The notes: generated by a model not told the origin, from the sequence alone. A stretch of 64,000 bases of DNA from Syntrophales bacterium (GCA_023228425.1 JALOBE010000010.1:23518-87517); one strand, 5' to 3'; numbered from the stretch's first letter, positions 33,324-43,163 are shown. Made by a program: numbers and translations.

Positions 33324-33824
33324 TTACATCTTGTATTTTCCGAAATCTTCCGGGGCCAGATTTTCCAGGAACTCCCTCAGTTCTTCCTTGGTGTACTTCT
33401 TCAGATCGCCGGTCTGCTTGGTAAAGTGTACATCCATCGATTTCTCGACCACCGTTTCATCGACAAAAATGGGTGCCGACGCCCTGAGAGCCACTGCGAT
33501 GGCGTCGCTGGGCCTGGAATCGATGAGAAGTTCAGCTCCATTCTGCTCCAGGTGAATCGTGGCAAAAAAGGTGTTATTTTTCAAGTCGTTGATCACGATC
33601 CTGGTGATCCTGGCTCTGAGCGAGGTGATGGCATTGAGCAGCAGATCGTGAGTCATGGGTCTGGAAAGATCTATTTTTTCCAGCTGTGTGGCAATGGCGC
33701 TTGCCTCGAAAATCCCTATCCAGATGGGCACGGCACGCTTTCCATCCCGGTCTTTCAATATCACGATGGGCGCTCCTGCTACGGGATCGATGGCAAGCCC
33801 GAAGACTTTCATTTCTACAAGCAT
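33324..33824 (-). CDS. Bifunctional nuclease family protein (BFN, DUF151)
   Basis: A 166-residue BFN/DUF151 protein. Typical stretches are VLKDRDGKRAVPIWIG, RPMTHDLLLNAI and the conserved SRPSDAIAVALR (about residues 103-114), followed by an acidic Lys-rich tail. Homologues were reported as nucleases with combined RNase and DNase activity; the physiological role is uncertain. The start overlaps the miaB stop by 10 bp. Confidence 0.9.
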   Translation of the reverse strand: MLVEMKVFGLAIDPVAGAPIVILKDRDGKRAVPIWIGIFEASAIATQLEKIDLSRPMTHDLLLNAITSLRARITRIVINDLKNNTFFATIHLEQNGAELLIDSRPSDAIAVALRASAPIFVDETVVEKSMDVHFTKQTGDLKKYTKEELREFLENLAPEDFGKYKM

Positions 33825-35167
33825 GGTTGACTCTCCGCTTCCTTGTTGATCATCTCGCCTCTCAGGGAATGAGCATAGCCCCTGACAATCTTCACGGGGA
33901 CGGTTTGTCCCCTCAAAAAACCGTCCCCGCTGAAATTGACGATTCTGTTGCTTCGGGTTCGTCCCGCCATGTCCAGAGGACTCCCCTTGCCGGGACCTTC
34001 AACGAGGACCTCTTCGACGGTTCCTTCGAGTGCACGGTTTTTCTCAAGGGTGTGCCGGGCCTGGAGTTTCTGCAGTGTTGCCAGGCGTTGCTTTTTGACA
34101 TCTTCCCCAACGGCACCGTCATATCGTTCGGCGGCTGTGCCGGGACGATCGGAGTATTTGAATGAAAAGGCATTATCAAACCGCACTTTCCGCATAAGGT
34201 CAATAGTTTTTTCAAAATCCCCGTCGCTCTCCCCCGGGAATCCAACGATGATGTCGGTGGTGATGCTCACTGATGGAATCCGGTCGCGCAGGACGCTTAT
34301 TTTTTCGCCGTATTCCTCGGCGGTGTATCCCCGCTTCATGCGTCTGAGGATCTCCGTCGACCCGGACTGAAGAGGCAGATGAATATGTTCGCAGAGCGGT
34401 TTCAGGTCGGCAAGCGCCGCCACGAGTTCGTCCGAGAGATCCTTGGGATGGGATGTTGTAAACCGTACGCGCTCGATTCCGTCAATATCCGCTACCCGCG
34501 CCAGAAGCAACGGGAATGTAACGGATTCTTCAAGCCCCTTTCCATAGGAGTTGACGTTCTGACCCAGAAGCGTCACTTCCTTGACGCCGGCTGCGGCAAG
34601 GTCGGCAACCTCCTTGAGTATGTCTCCGGGGCGGCGGCTTCGCTCGCGACCGCGCACATGGGGGACAATACAGTAGGCGCAGAAGTTGTCGCACCCCTGC
34701 ATGACGGTGACAAAGGCGCTGAGAGCGCCTGCTGCATGGTGCGCGCGAATGTCCAGTGCTCCCGGTTCATCCCTGAATGCCGTGTCTTCCTGTCGGCCGC
34801 ACCCCCCCCGCACCGCCGTCGCCATGGCAGGGATGCGGTCCATGGCGTGTGTGCCGCAGACAAAGTCCACATGGTGAAACCGGGTGAAAAAACGGCTTCC
34901 CCACTGCTGGGCCAGGCATCCGGTGACACCCAGCACGAGACCGGGTTTATCCGCCTTGAGACGGCGCACTCTTCCGATAAAACTGTGGGCCTTTTGTTCC
35001 GCCTTTGCCCGGACGCTGCAGGTGTTGACGATGATGACATCCGCCGCCTCGAGATCATTCGTGACGCTGTAGCCCGCCTGTTCCATGAGGAGAGCCGCTT
35101 TTTCCGAGTCCCGGACATTCATCTGGCACCCGAATGTGTGCAGGTAGCACAGCAGTGACTCACTCAC
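33815..35167 (-). CDS. miaB: tRNA-2-methylthio-N6-dimethylallyladenosine synthase
   Basis: Radical-SAM methylthiotransferase of 450 residues modifying A37 of tRNAs that read UNN codons. The N-terminal MTTase domain holds three cluster cysteines (FGCQMN, NTCSVR, GCLAQ). The radical-SAM motif is CDNFCAYC (about residues 153-160) in GCDNFCAYCIVPHVRGRE, and a C-terminal TRAM domain ends the protein. The start overlaps the upstream PAS/HD-GYP gene by ATGA. Confidence 0.96.
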   Translation of the reverse strand: MSESLLCYLHTFGCQMNVRDSEKAALLMEQAGYSVTNDLEAADVIIVNTCSVRAKAEQKAHSFIGRVRRLKADKPGLVLGVTGCLAQQWGSRFFTRFHHVDFVCGTHAMDRIPAMATAVRGGCGRQEDTAFRDEPGALDIRAHHAAGALSAFVTVMQGCDNFCAYCIVPHVRGRERSRRPGDILKEVADLAAAGVKEVTLLGQNVNSYGKGLEESVTFPLLLARVADIDGIERVRFTTSHPKDLSDELVAALADLKPLCEHIHLPLQSGSTEILRRMKRGYTAEEYGEKISVLRDRIPSVSITTDIIVGFPGESDGDFEKTIDLMRKVRFDNAFSFKYSDRPGTAAERYDGAVGEDVKKQRLATLQKLQARHTLEKNRALEGTVEEVLVEGPGKGSPLDMAGRTRSNRIVNFSGDGFLRGQTVPVKIVRGYAHSLRGEMINKEAESQPCL

Positions 35168-37392
35168 GACAAAAGGTCTCCCTGGCCTGCCCGCATTCTC
35201 TGGGTCAGCTTCTCCTCCGCACTCTTGCTGAAAGTGAATCCCTTTTTTTTAAAGAGCCTGACACAGGCGTTCACGACATCCCGGTCGTAGGCAATGCCTG
35301 CTTTCGATCTGATTTCCTTGAGTGCCGATTCGATTCCCAGAGCTGAACGGTAAGGACGGTGGGACGCCATGGCTTCTACCACGTCGGCGACGGCGATAAT
35401 CCGGGCCTCGATGAGGATATCCGTACCGGTCAGACCATCGGGGTACCCGCTCCCGTCGATCCGTTCGTGATGCTGGCGGACGATCCGCGCGACGGGCCAG
35501 GGGAAATCGATGTTTTTCAGGATATCGTACCCGATCTCGGGGTGCACCTTCATCATCAGAAACTCGATGTCCGTGAGAACGTCGGGCTTACTGAGGATTT
35601 CCGAGGGCTCGTATATCTTCCCGATATCGTGGAGCGTCGCCGCCACGATGGTCCCTTCCACCTGGTCCTCGTCAAGCCCCATTTCCCTGGCGATTGCGCC
35701 GGCAAGCTCCGCCACGCGCTGCTGATGTCCCGCCGTATAGGGATCACGTTTCTCGGCGATGGACGCGAGGGCGCTCACGGTCTCTTCGAGGCGTTTTTTC
35801 AGGCGCTCCACGGTACGTTTTATTTCTTCCTGGGCTCGTTTTCTGAAAGTGATATCCCGTACATAACCCATCTCGGCCCGTTTCCCCTCGATGCGTATGA
35901 CACCCACCGCGATTTCCGCGTCTTTTATGGAACCGTCCTTGCAGAGCAGGCGGCCTTCGTAAAGCGACATCGCCTCCTCACCCGCCATTCGACGGCGATG
36001 AAGCCGTATGACCATATCACGGTCCCCTTCCGCAAAGAGGTCTGCAAAAGGACGCCCGGTCAGATCCCGGACATCGTATCCCATCATGGCCGCCATGGCG
36101 CGATTGACAAAAAGGCAGATCTCGTCCTGGACGATGATAATGCCATCCATGGCCTGTTCGACCAGTGCGGCATATCTTTCTTCGCTTTCCCGGAGAGCCC
36201 GCTCGGAGCGTCTCTGTTCCGTGATGTCCTCGTAGATAACGACGATCCGCCGGTCCTTCAGCACGTCTCCGAAACGGGCGGAGCTGACCATGCATTCGAT
36301 GTCGGTGCCATCTTTTTTGCGACAGGGAAAGGGCTGTCCGTAAATCTTGGTATGCTCGAGCGTCGTGTAGAACCTTTCTCCGATGGTACGCCATTCATCG
36401 TCGGAGCGATAAAGAATCCGCGTCTCCTGACCGATCATATCGCCCGGCTCCCAGCCGAAAACGTTTTTCACCGAATCGTTGGCGAAGATGATCCGACGGT
36501 TCTCAAGGCCGATAACGGCATGGGGAATGGCGGCCAGCAGTGTCGATTCCAGGGCCTGAACCTCCATGAGATGTTCTTTCATTTCCACGAGTTGGGTGAT
36601 GTCTATGGTGCTTCCCAGGATCGCCGGCTCACCACGATAGTCGATGGAAGCGACTGTCTCGAGGACCCACCGGACGATTCCCTTCTTGCTCACGATACGG
36701 TATTCGTAGGGATATGACCGCTCACCTTTCACCATTTGCTTCGCGTATTTTGCAACGATCTTACGGTCATCGGGGTGAACGAAATCGCTCAGTTTCCTGC
36801 CGATGAGATCATCGGCGGAATCGCATCCCGTGTATGCCATCAGGTGGGGATTGGCAAATCTGATTTTCCCGTCCTGGACCACGAAGATCCCCGTCTGGCT
36901 GTGGTTGGCGAGACTGCGGTAGAGCTTTTCCGCTTCAACCAGCCGTGCCTTCGCTTCCTTCTCCTCCGTTATGTCCATGGTGTTTCCGAGCGCCGCCCGC
37001 TCACCCCGGAAGGTAATGGAAATGATGTTCTCCATGATCCAGCGTATTTCACCGCTTTTACTCACGAAGCGATATTCATAGGGCGACCGGCGTTTGCCCT
37101 TCAGCATGGCGCGGGCATTTTCCATCGTTTTTTCGATGTCTTCAGGATGGAGAAATCGACATACATCCCGGCCGATCCATTCGTCTTCCCCGTAGCCCGA
37201 ATAGTTCACGATATAGGGGTTGACGAACTGGAATTTTCTCTTCTGAACTATGTAGACTCCGGCCTGGGAACTCCTTGCAAGGGCCTCGTACAGGTTATCA
37301 TGCTCACGCCGGCCTCCGGGTTCTCGCCGCGGAAGGCTTTCCGGTTGATCCTTGTGTTCCCCTTCGGCTCGAGGTGCTCTCTTTTTCGCCAT
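35164..37392 (-). CDS. Multi-PAS sensor with HD-GYP domain, probable c-di-GMP phosphodiesterase
   Basis: A 742-residue soluble protein. Four PAS/PAC units are seen at about residues 28-140, 150-265, 275-395 and 400-520; each of the first two ends in a GxxxDITxxK-like PAC. A short coiled coil leads to an HD-GYP domain (about 540-720) with LHDIGK, HPEIGYDIL, HHERIDGSGYPDGL and ADVVEAM, so the metal ligands and GYP motif are intact. It should hydrolyse c-di-GMP in response to a cytosolic ligand or redox signal. No transmembrane segment is present. It overlaps miaB by 4 bp and is separated from HU upstream by a terminator. Confidence 0.92.
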   Translation of the reverse strand: MAKKRAPRAEGEHKDQPESLPRREPGGRREHDNLYEALARSSQAGVYIVQKRKFQFVNPYIVNYSGYGEDEWIGRDVCRFLHPEDIEKTMENARAMLKGKRRSPYEYRFVSKSGEIRWIMENIISITFRGERAALGNTMDITEEKEAKARLVEAEKLYRSLANHSQTGIFVVQDGKIRFANPHLMAYTGCDSADDLIGRKLSDFVHPDDRKIVAKYAKQMVKGERSYPYEYRIVSKKGIVRWVLETVASIDYRGEPAILGSTIDITQLVEMKEHLMEVQALESTLLAAIPHAVIGLENRRIIFANDSVKNVFGWEPGDMIGQETRILYRSDDEWRTIGERFYTTLEHTKIYGQPFPCRKKDGTDIECMVSSARFGDVLKDRRIVVIYEDITEQRRSERALRESEERYAALVEQAMDGIIIVQDEICLFVNRAMAAMMGYDVRDLTGRPFADLFAEGDRDMVIRLHRRRMAGEEAMSLYEGRLLCKDGSIKDAEIAVGVIRIEGKRAEMGYVRDITFRKRAQEEIKRTVERLKKRLEETVSALASIAEKRDPYTAGHQQRVAELAGAIAREMGLDEDQVEGTIVAATLHDIGKIYEPSEILSKPDVLTDIEFLMMKVHPEIGYDILKNIDFPWPVARIVRQHHERIDGSGYPDGLTGTDILIEARIIAVADVVEAMASHRPYRSALGIESALKEIRSKAGIAYDRDVVNACVRLFKKKGFTFSKSAEEKLTQRMRAGQGDLLS

Positions 37393-37589
37393 GGTGGTTA
37401 TCTCTTTTTCCGTACCTCTGCAACCTGCCGCCCGGTCACTTCCGACAGTACGCCGCTTGCCTTTTCATGTTTCGATCTGTTGGCGGCCCGCCACCAAATA
37501 TTCCTTACTTATAGGGATCGGGTCAAGCAAAATATACCCGAAGACTTCGCGGTCCCTGCCTGATGCCGCACCGCGCCCTGTGCCGCAAA

Positions 37590-37612
37590 TAGAAAAGGGG
37601 GCCGTGCCCCCC
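37590..37612 (-). terminator. Intrinsic terminator of the HU/IHF gene
   Basis: On the minus strand a G/C hairpin (GGGGGCACGGCCCCC) is followed by TTTTCTATTT. It lies about 45 bp past the HU stop and 200 bp before the PAS/HD-GYP start, and so separates the two transcription units. Confidence 0.75.
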
Positions 37613-37655
37613 TGCAGATTCTGCCCTTCACTTGTTCTGGCTGGAAATAAGTGGT

Positions 37656-37937
37656 TTACTTCTCTGAATTGACTCGTTCTTTCAGATCTTTTCCCACCTT
37701 GAAGAAAGGAAGCTTTTTGGGAGCCACTTGAATGACTCCTCCGGTTTTCGGGTTTCGGCCGGTGTATGCTCCATATTCCCGGACGACGAAACTTCCGAAT
37801 CCCCGTATTTCGATTCGTTCGCCCTTTCGAAGCTCCTCATTGAAACTCTTGAAAATCAGGTTAACCGTATCCGAAGCCTGCTTTTCCGTGAGGCCTTCTT
37901 TTTTGCTCAACGCAGATATCAGTTCTGACTTGTTCAT
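37656..37937 (-). CDS. HU/IHF-family DNA-binding protein
   Basis: A 93-residue nucleoid protein. It begins MNKSELISALSKKEGLTEKQ and carries the family signature GFGSFVVREYGAYTGRNPKTG (about residues 46-66), including the Arg-Asn-Pro tip of the DNA-bending arm. It resembles the IHF-beta/HU branch, but a subunit name cannot be fixed. It is probably monocistronic, with a terminator downstream. Confidence 0.92.
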   Translation of the reverse strand: MNKSELISALSKKEGLTEKQASDTVNLIFKSFNEELRKGERIEIRGFGSFVVREYGAYTGRNPKTGGVIQVAPKKLPFFKVGKDLKERVNSEK

Positions 37938-38111
37938 ATAGCCCCCTCTTCACGATGTTGTATCGGGTACAATCACTCCAGCGGACGTTTTTCTACTTTT
38001 ACGGGACCACCACTATTTTAATAATCCTGGTCCGGTGCAACCCGTTAGCGCTAGCTATTATTTATTTTATCCTGAAAAGTCAAGATATTTTTCCAGAATC
38101 ATCGCTGTGAT

Positions 38112-38825
38112 TCACTCCGGCATGAATTGTCTGATCTCCGATGCTTTCAGGTGCCGGAACGCCCCCGGCTTCAGTGTTCCAAGGTCCATCTCGCCGATGG
38201 CCGTACGGATCAGGCGCGTTACCTGGAATCCAAGGGTCTCGAAATACCGGCGCACAATCCTGTTTCTTCCGCTGTGAATGGTAAAGCGGAGCCAGGTACT
38301 CCGTCTGTTCACCTTTTCTATGCTTGCCTCATCGGGCTTGAAATAGCCGTCGTCAAGCCGCGTTCCCCCCTGGATGGCCGCGAAGGCCGCCGCTTTGACG
38401 GAGCCCTTCACCTTGACGAGATAGGTCTTGGGAATGTTGAACTTCGGATGCTGGACCCGGTAGGAAAAATCCCCGTCATTGGTCATGATAAGCAATCCTT
38501 CGGAAGCGTAATCCAGCCGTCCGACAGGAACAAGCCGCTCGGAAAAATCACTGACCAGATCGGCCACAATTTTTCTGCCCCGGGGATCGCTCATGGCAGT
38601 CAGGTACCCCGCCGGTTTGTGGACCGCCAGGTAGACCTTCACGGGATCGCTTGTTATGCGGACTCCTCGGACCCGGATGACATCCCGGAACGGGTCCGCC
38701 CTGTATCCCATTTCGGTAACCACCTCATCGTTGACGGAGACATGGCCCTCCCGAATGAGCGTTTCGGCGGCACGTCGGGAAGCAATCCCGGCTGAAGCGA
38801 TTATTTTCTGCAGACGTTCACGCAC
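38112..38825 (-). CDS. rluB: 23S rRNA pseudouridine synthase, RluB/RsuA family
   Basis: A 237-residue enzyme. The N-terminal S4 RNA-binding domain (RLQKIIASAGIASRRAAE) precedes the RsuA-type catalytic domain. The nucleophilic Asp is in VGRLDYASEGLLIMTNDG (about residue 104). RluB modifies U2605 in 23S rRNA in E. coli. The gene overlaps scpB by 8 bp, the widely conserved scpA-scpB-rluB order. The 174-bp gap downstream to HU holds a weak trace of repeat family A near 37970-38020. Confidence 0.92.
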   Translation of the reverse strand: MRERLQKIIASAGIASRRAAETLIREGHVSVNDEVVTEMGYRADPFRDVIRVRGVRITSDPVKVYLAVHKPAGYLTAMSDPRGRKIVADLVSDFSERLVPVGRLDYASEGLLIMTNDGDFSYRVQHPKFNIPKTYLVKVKGSVKAAAFAAIQGGTRLDDGYFKPDEASIEKVNRRSTWLRFTIHSGRNRIVRRYFETLGFQVTRLIRTAIGEMDLGTLKPGAFRHLKASEIRQFMPE

Positions 38826-39354
38826 GGGGCTCCGACTCCTCGAGTTCCTTCATTTCCCTCAGCGTGGGCAACTCCGACAGGTCCCTGAGATTGAACACCT
38901 CCAGAAACCGTTTCGTGGTCCCGTACATGATCGGTTTGCCCGGGACATCCTTCCTGCCGACGATGCGGACCAGGTTTTTCTCCAGCAGACCCCGAAGGGC
39001 TGTACTGACGTCGACTCCCCTGACCTGTTCGATCTCCCCCTTCAATACGGGCTGGCGATAGGCAACAACAGCCAGCGTCTCCATGGCCGCCCGGCTCAGC
39101 ATGGCCGGCCGGCCTCCTCTCAGTTTCTGTATCCAGGGTGCCGCCACATCGGCTGTTCTGAACTGGAATCCGCCGGCAACCTCGGCCAGATAGAGACCGC
39201 CCCGGCCGGGAGCATACCGGTCCTTCAATTCCAGCAGGGCCGCGTGGATATCCTGTTCAGAAGCATCATCGAGAAGCTCCTGGAGCTTTTTGGTGGAAAG
39301 AGGGGTCTCGGACACAAAAATGAGGGACTCGACAATGCTCTCCAGATCCTTCAT
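38818..39354 (-). CDS. scpB: Segregation and condensation protein B
   Basis: A 178-residue kleisin-associated protein with two winged-helix domains. SLIFVSETPLSTKKLQELL opens the first, and AMETLAVVAYRQPVLKGEIEQVRGV is the conserved signature of the second (about residues 88-112). It acts with ScpA and SMC in chromosome segregation. Its start overlaps the scpA stop (ATGA). Confidence 0.95.
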   Translation of the reverse strand: MKDLESIVESLIFVSETPLSTKKLQELLDDASEQDIHAALLELKDRYAPGRGGLYLAEVAGGFQFRTADVAAPWIQKLRGGRPAMLSRAAMETLAVVAYRQPVLKGEIEQVRGVDVSTALRGLLEKNLVRIVGRKDVPGKPIMYGTTKRFLEVFNLRDLSELPTLREMKELEESEPRA

Positions 39355-40088
39355 GATGCACTACCCTCCCGCGCTTCAGTTTCCACCGCCAAGCATATGC
39401 GTATCGTTTCGTAGGGTGCCCCCTGAAAAGCCCTGGCCACACGCATCTTCATCAGTTCCAGCAGAGCGAGAAACGTGTAGATGAGCTGCCGCTTGCCCCG
39501 CGCCGGCGCCAACAGCTCTTCGAAGGTAAGTGTTTTGTGTTCCCGGAGCGCTTCGAGCACCTCACTTATTCTCTGTGACAGGGACATGGTTTCCACGTTT
39601 ACTTCCAGGCTGAAATCACCACCCATTGAAGCCGCGACCCGCTGAAAAGCCTCCACCAGTTCAAAGACGCCTATCTCACGAAGGGAGCGGTCCCCGCAGT
39701 CCCCGATATCGACATCACGTTCATTCCTGGTGAAGGTGTCCCGGCCGAGAAGCTTCATGCCGCCAAGATCGAGGGCCGCTTCCCTGAAGGCCTGGTATTC
39801 CAGGAGCTGTCGAACGAGAGCGGCCCGGGGATCTTCCTCTTCCTCGCCTTCAACTTCCTGAACGGGAAGGAGCATGCGGGACTTGATGTGAAGCAGCGTG
39901 GCCGCCAGAACGAGGTATTCCCCGGCCAGGTCGAGATTCAGGGATTTCATGGCATCGATGTGGCTGATGTACTGCTCGGTAATCAGGGAGATGGGAATAT
40001 CATAAATATCGATCTCGTGCTTTCTGATGAGATAGAGCAGGAGATCGAGGGGACCTTCGAATATATCGAGCTTTATCCTGTAATCCAT
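39351..40088 (-). CDS. scpA: Segregation and condensation protein A
   Basis: A 245-residue kleisin bridging the SMC heads. The diagnostic N-terminus is IFEGPLDLLLYLIRKHEIDIYDIPI (residues about 9-33), followed by YLVLAATLLHIKSRMLLP. The C-terminal winged helix binds the second SMC head. The ATG at 40088 follows AGGAGCC; the open frame extends to 40211 but the added 41 residues have no family match. Confidence 0.95.
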   Translation of the reverse strand: MDYRIKLDIFEGPLDLLLYLIRKHEIDIYDIPISLITEQYISHIDAMKSLNLDLAGEYLVLAATLLHIKSRMLLPVQEVEGEEEEDPRAALVRQLLEYQAFREAALDLGGMKLLGRDTFTRNERDVDIGDCGDRSLREIGVFELVEAFQRVAASMGGDFSLEVNVETMSLSQRISEVLEALREHKTLTFEELLAPARGKRQLIYTFLALLELMKMRVARAFQGAPYETIRICLAVETEAREGSAS

Positions 40089-40325
40089 GGCTCCTGAAAT
40101 CCCTCCGCAGGCCGAACGCGCCGGCGGGACGACTCGCGCGGTCCCGGCAGACGCCTCTCCTTCTCCGCATATCGGCCCCCGCGGAAATGACGGAAGGGTG
40201 AAGTATCTCATCCGGGTCGGCCGATCCGGCTATCCCGGGACGACGGAATGATCTGTGTGAAAACGTTTTTCCGGGATCCGCGGTGAAGTTCTCCGCGCTC
40301 GTTGCGGCTCCGGGATCGCCGGCAC

Positions 40326-41333
40326 TCACATACCGTCGATGCGGTAGAGTTTCAGGGCATCTCTGGTCTCGTCCATGGTGGTGCGGGCGATGCTTCGCGC
40401 CCGGGATGTCCCCTGCGCCAGGATATCCCGCACTTCATCGATATTTTTCAGATAATAATCCTGTGTCTCGTGGATGGAAGCCATGCCTTCGGCAATGGCC
40501 TTCGCCAGCCGCTCTTTGCATTCCACACAACCGATGACCGCCTTTTTACAGTCTTCAGAAATCTGATACACCTCTTCCGGCGCGGAGTACATGCCGTGGA
40601 AGGCAAAAACGTTGCAGAGATGAGGCCTTCCGGGGTCGCGCTTTGTCTTGCGCTCCGGATCGGTGAACATGGAGAGCACTTTCCCGGAAAGATCTCTGCC
40701 GCGATCCCTGAGATATATGGAATTATTATAGGATTTGCTCATTTTCCGCCCGTCCAGGCCCAGAAGCCTGGGCACATCCGTAAGAAGCGGATCCGGTACG
40801 GTGAAAACTTCCCGAAAGAGAAAATTGAAGCGCCGGGCTATTTCACGGGTCAATTCTATATGGGGAAGTTGATCCACGCCCACGGGAACACCATCGGCCT
40901 TGTACATGATGATGTCAGCCGCCTGCAGTACCGGATAGGACAGGAACCCCGCCGTGGAGAGATCCCGGTCGGTCAGCTCCTCTCTCATCTCCTTGTACGT
41001 GGGGTTGCGCTCCAGCCAGGCCAGGGGGGTAATCATGGAAAGAATGAGGAAGAGTTCCGCGTGTTCCTTAACGCCGGACTGCAAAAACAGGGTGCTCCCG
41101 GCGGGATCGAGACCGGCGCTGAGCCAGTCTATAACCATGTCGATGGTGAAACCGTTTATCTCCGACGTGTCTTTGTAGTCGCTGGTAAGGGCGTGCCAGT
41201 CAGCAACAAAATAGAAGCATTCATGATTCTGACGGTTCTGAAGATTTACCCAGTTGTGCAAAGCTCCATGGAAATTCCCAAGGTGCAGTTTCCCTGTAGG
41301 GCGCATGCCGCTTACTATTCTTTTTATCTTCAC
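40326..41333 (-). CDS. trpS: Tryptophanyl-tRNA synthetase
   Basis: A 335-residue class Ic synthetase. The HIGH-like motif is KLHLGNFHG (about residue 16) after SGMRPTG, and the KMSKS loop is GRKMSKSYNNSI (about residues 200-211). The length is typical of bacterial TrpRS. It is first in the order trpS-scpA-scpB-rluB, with a 237-bp non-coding gap to scpA in which I see no gene. No T-box or attenuator leader is visible upstream. Confidence 0.96.
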   Translation of the reverse strand: MKIKRIVSGMRPTGKLHLGNFHGALHNWVNLQNRQNHECFYFVADWHALTSDYKDTSEINGFTIDMVIDWLSAGLDPAGSTLFLQSGVKEHAELFLILSMITPLAWLERNPTYKEMREELTDRDLSTAGFLSYPVLQAADIIMYKADGVPVGVDQLPHIELTREIARRFNFLFREVFTVPDPLLTDVPRLLGLDGRKMSKSYNNSIYLRDRGRDLSGKVLSMFTDPERKTKRDPGRPHLCNVFAFHGMYSAPEEVYQISEDCKKAVIGCVECKERLAKAIAEGMASIHETQDYYLKNIDEVRDILAQGTSRARSIARTTMDETRDALKLYRIDGM

Positions 41334-41484
41334 GAGTGTCGTCCCCCGGCCGGTTTGTCCCGTTCACTGTGGACGGAACGAGCGCATCTATAGCAGAAGG
41401 GGCGGAAGAAGTCAACAGGGCTGTTCAAACATAACTATCAGAATAAACTGGGAATCTAAGGGCGGTATCCCTGGCTGGTGCCCC

Positions 41485-41691
41485 TCATCTCCTGTGCCGT
41501 GAACGTCTGACCCTGCCCAGGATGAAGCCCACAACAAGTCCTGACACAAAGAGGAGGGGAAAGAAAATAATCCGCGACATACTGATGTTCCAGAAGAGGA
41601 GCTTCAGGGAAGTTTCCTCCGCGTTCTGCAGGAGGATGATGCCGAACAGGATCAGTATAACCAATACGACGATGGACCTGGTTCGTGACAT
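41485..41691 (-). CDS. LapA-domain small membrane protein
   Basis: A 68-residue protein with two transmembrane helices (SIVVLVILILFGIILLQNAE and IIFFPLLFVSGLVVGFILG) and a basic tail (RVRRSRHRR). The QN at the end of the first helix is typical of the LapA/DUF1049 family, linked to LPS assembly proteins in enterobacteria. The ATG at 41691 follows AAAGGAAA; in-frame codons upstream (41709, 41814) lack support. It lies 150 bp before trpS. Confidence 0.75.
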   Translation of the reverse strand: MSRTRSIVVLVILILFGIILLQNAEETSLKLLFWNISMSRIIFFPLLFVSGLVVGFILGRVRRSRHRR

Positions 41692-41871
41692 GACAGGGTT
41701 TCCTTTCATTGCCGACACAATCCCGGCGGAAGGCAGGTCAATGGATCCGTCGAGGCGATCCCGATCCTTCCCGTAGACGATGATACCGGTGGACAGTGTT
41801 GCACAGAACCGCATTTATTTCAAACCCGGAGGGCTTTGGGCGCTTCACCCATGCCACTCGTAACGGACACT

Positions 41872-41911
41872 CAAAGAAAGGCGCCGGCCCTTATAAAATG
41901 GGTCGGCGCTT
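41872..41911 (-). terminator. Intrinsic terminator of the OFA transporter gene
   Basis: On the minus strand the stem AGCGCCGACCC/GGGCCGGCGCCT (41881-41909) closes an AT-rich loop and is followed by TTCTTTG. It starts about 25 bp past the transporter stop. Confidence 0.7.
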
Positions 41912-41936
41912 CCCGTCAAAAAATATGCTGCCGGTA

Positions 41937-43163
41937 CTATTGCTTCTTCGGGGGTGAAAGCATGAGGAGGGCAAGTATGATGCCGAGAACCGCCAGGCCT
42001 GCCGTGGGGTAGAAGGCAACGGTGAAGGATCCGAAGGTGTCCTTCGCCTGACCGGCGATGATGCCGCCCAGGATGGCTCCCAGGCCGTAGGCAAGAAACA
42101 CGATACCATAGTTCTTCGCGTAATTGGCAACTCCGAAAAATGTAGTCGTCGCTGTGGGAGCGATGGCAAGCCACCCGCCCAGAGTGAGCCAGAATCCGAT
42201 GAAACAGATAACGTAGAGTACAACACTGCCTTCACCGGCAACAAGCATGCCCAGTGACGCGACCAGTATGATGATGAAAGAAATGATAGCAGCGCCCTTC
42301 GGAGAAAGTTTGTCCGTCAACACCCCGAAAATGGGACGGCCGGCACCGTTGAAAATAGCGAAGACCCCCACGAGGATGGCCGCTGTAGCTGCCGGGATCA
42401 GAATGATTTCCTGGGCGACGGAGCTGGATATCCCGATGGCCATAAGGCCCGCGAGAGAACCGATGGTGTAACAGAGGAAAAGCCCATAAAAGGTTTTTGT
42501 TTTTACCATTTCGCCCATGTTCATGCTGGCCCCGACCGTAACTGACGCGGCCTTCCAGCCTGCCGGCGCCCAGCCTTCGGCGGGATAGCGAAAGGGGATG
42601 AAAAGAATGCACATGATAATCAGAAAGACCAGTCCCATGATGAAAAAGGTCTGCATGGGACCGGAACTGGCGATAAGCGATGACGCGACGTTTGCTGAAA
42701 TAAACGGGGATCCTCCGAAGCCGGCAAGGGTAAGACCGAGGGCGAGTCCACGCTTGTCGGGAAACCAGCGGCCCACACAGGCCAGGGGGACGCCGTAGGC
42801 AAGCCCGACGCCGCCGCCGCCGATGATACCATAGGTCACGGTAAGCATGGTCATGCTCGTGGCCTTGCTGGACAGCATCCAGCCCACACCGACGATGATG
42901 CCTCCGAGAATACCGAGATTACGGGGCCCCATCCTGGCAATGATCTGGCCGCCCACGAACACCATGATGGCGAAAAGAGCCAGAAACACCATGAAAGGCA
43001 TACCCGCCGCCGTGGCTGAGGCGTCCAGCAACTTCTGAACAGGGCCGCGGAACACGCTGTAAGCGTAAACACTTCCGAGGCAGATATTGATGATGAAGCC
43101 CAGAACAACAAACAGCCAGCGTCCCGATTCCGCCGGCATGCCGAAAACTTTCGTATCGCTCAC
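41937..43163 (-). CDS. MFS transporter, OFA (oxalate:formate antiporter-like) family
   Basis: A 408-residue protein with about 12 transmembrane helices. It opens with the OFA-type segment LGFIINICLGSVYAYSVFRGPVQKLL and has the inter-helix signature RWFPDKRGLALGLTLAGFGGS (about residues 133-153). OFA carriers exchange small carboxylates such as oxalate and formate, but specificity is not readable here. Given the anaerobic setting, carboxylate uptake or efflux is a fair guess. It is a single-gene unit with a terminator; the 303-bp upstream gap holds repeat R2. Confidence 0.87.
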   Translation of the reverse strand: MSDTKVFGMPAESGRWLFVVLGFIINICLGSVYAYSVFRGPVQKLLDASATAAGMPFMVFLALFAIMVFVGGQIIARMGPRNLGILGGIIVGVGWMLSSKATSMTMLTVTYGIIGGGGVGLAYGVPLACVGRWFPDKRGLALGLTLAGFGGSPFISANVASSLIASSGPMQTFFIMGLVFLIIMCILFIPFRYPAEGWAPAGWKAASVTVGASMNMGEMVKTKTFYGLFLCYTIGSLAGLMAIGISSSVAQEIILIPAATAAILVGVFAIFNGAGRPIFGVLTDKLSPKGAAIISFIIILVASLGMLVAGEGSVVLYVICFIGFWLTLGGWLAIAPTATTTFFGVANYAKNYGIVFLAYGLGAILGGIIAGQAKDTFGSFTVAFYPTAGLAVLGIILALLMLSPPKKQ

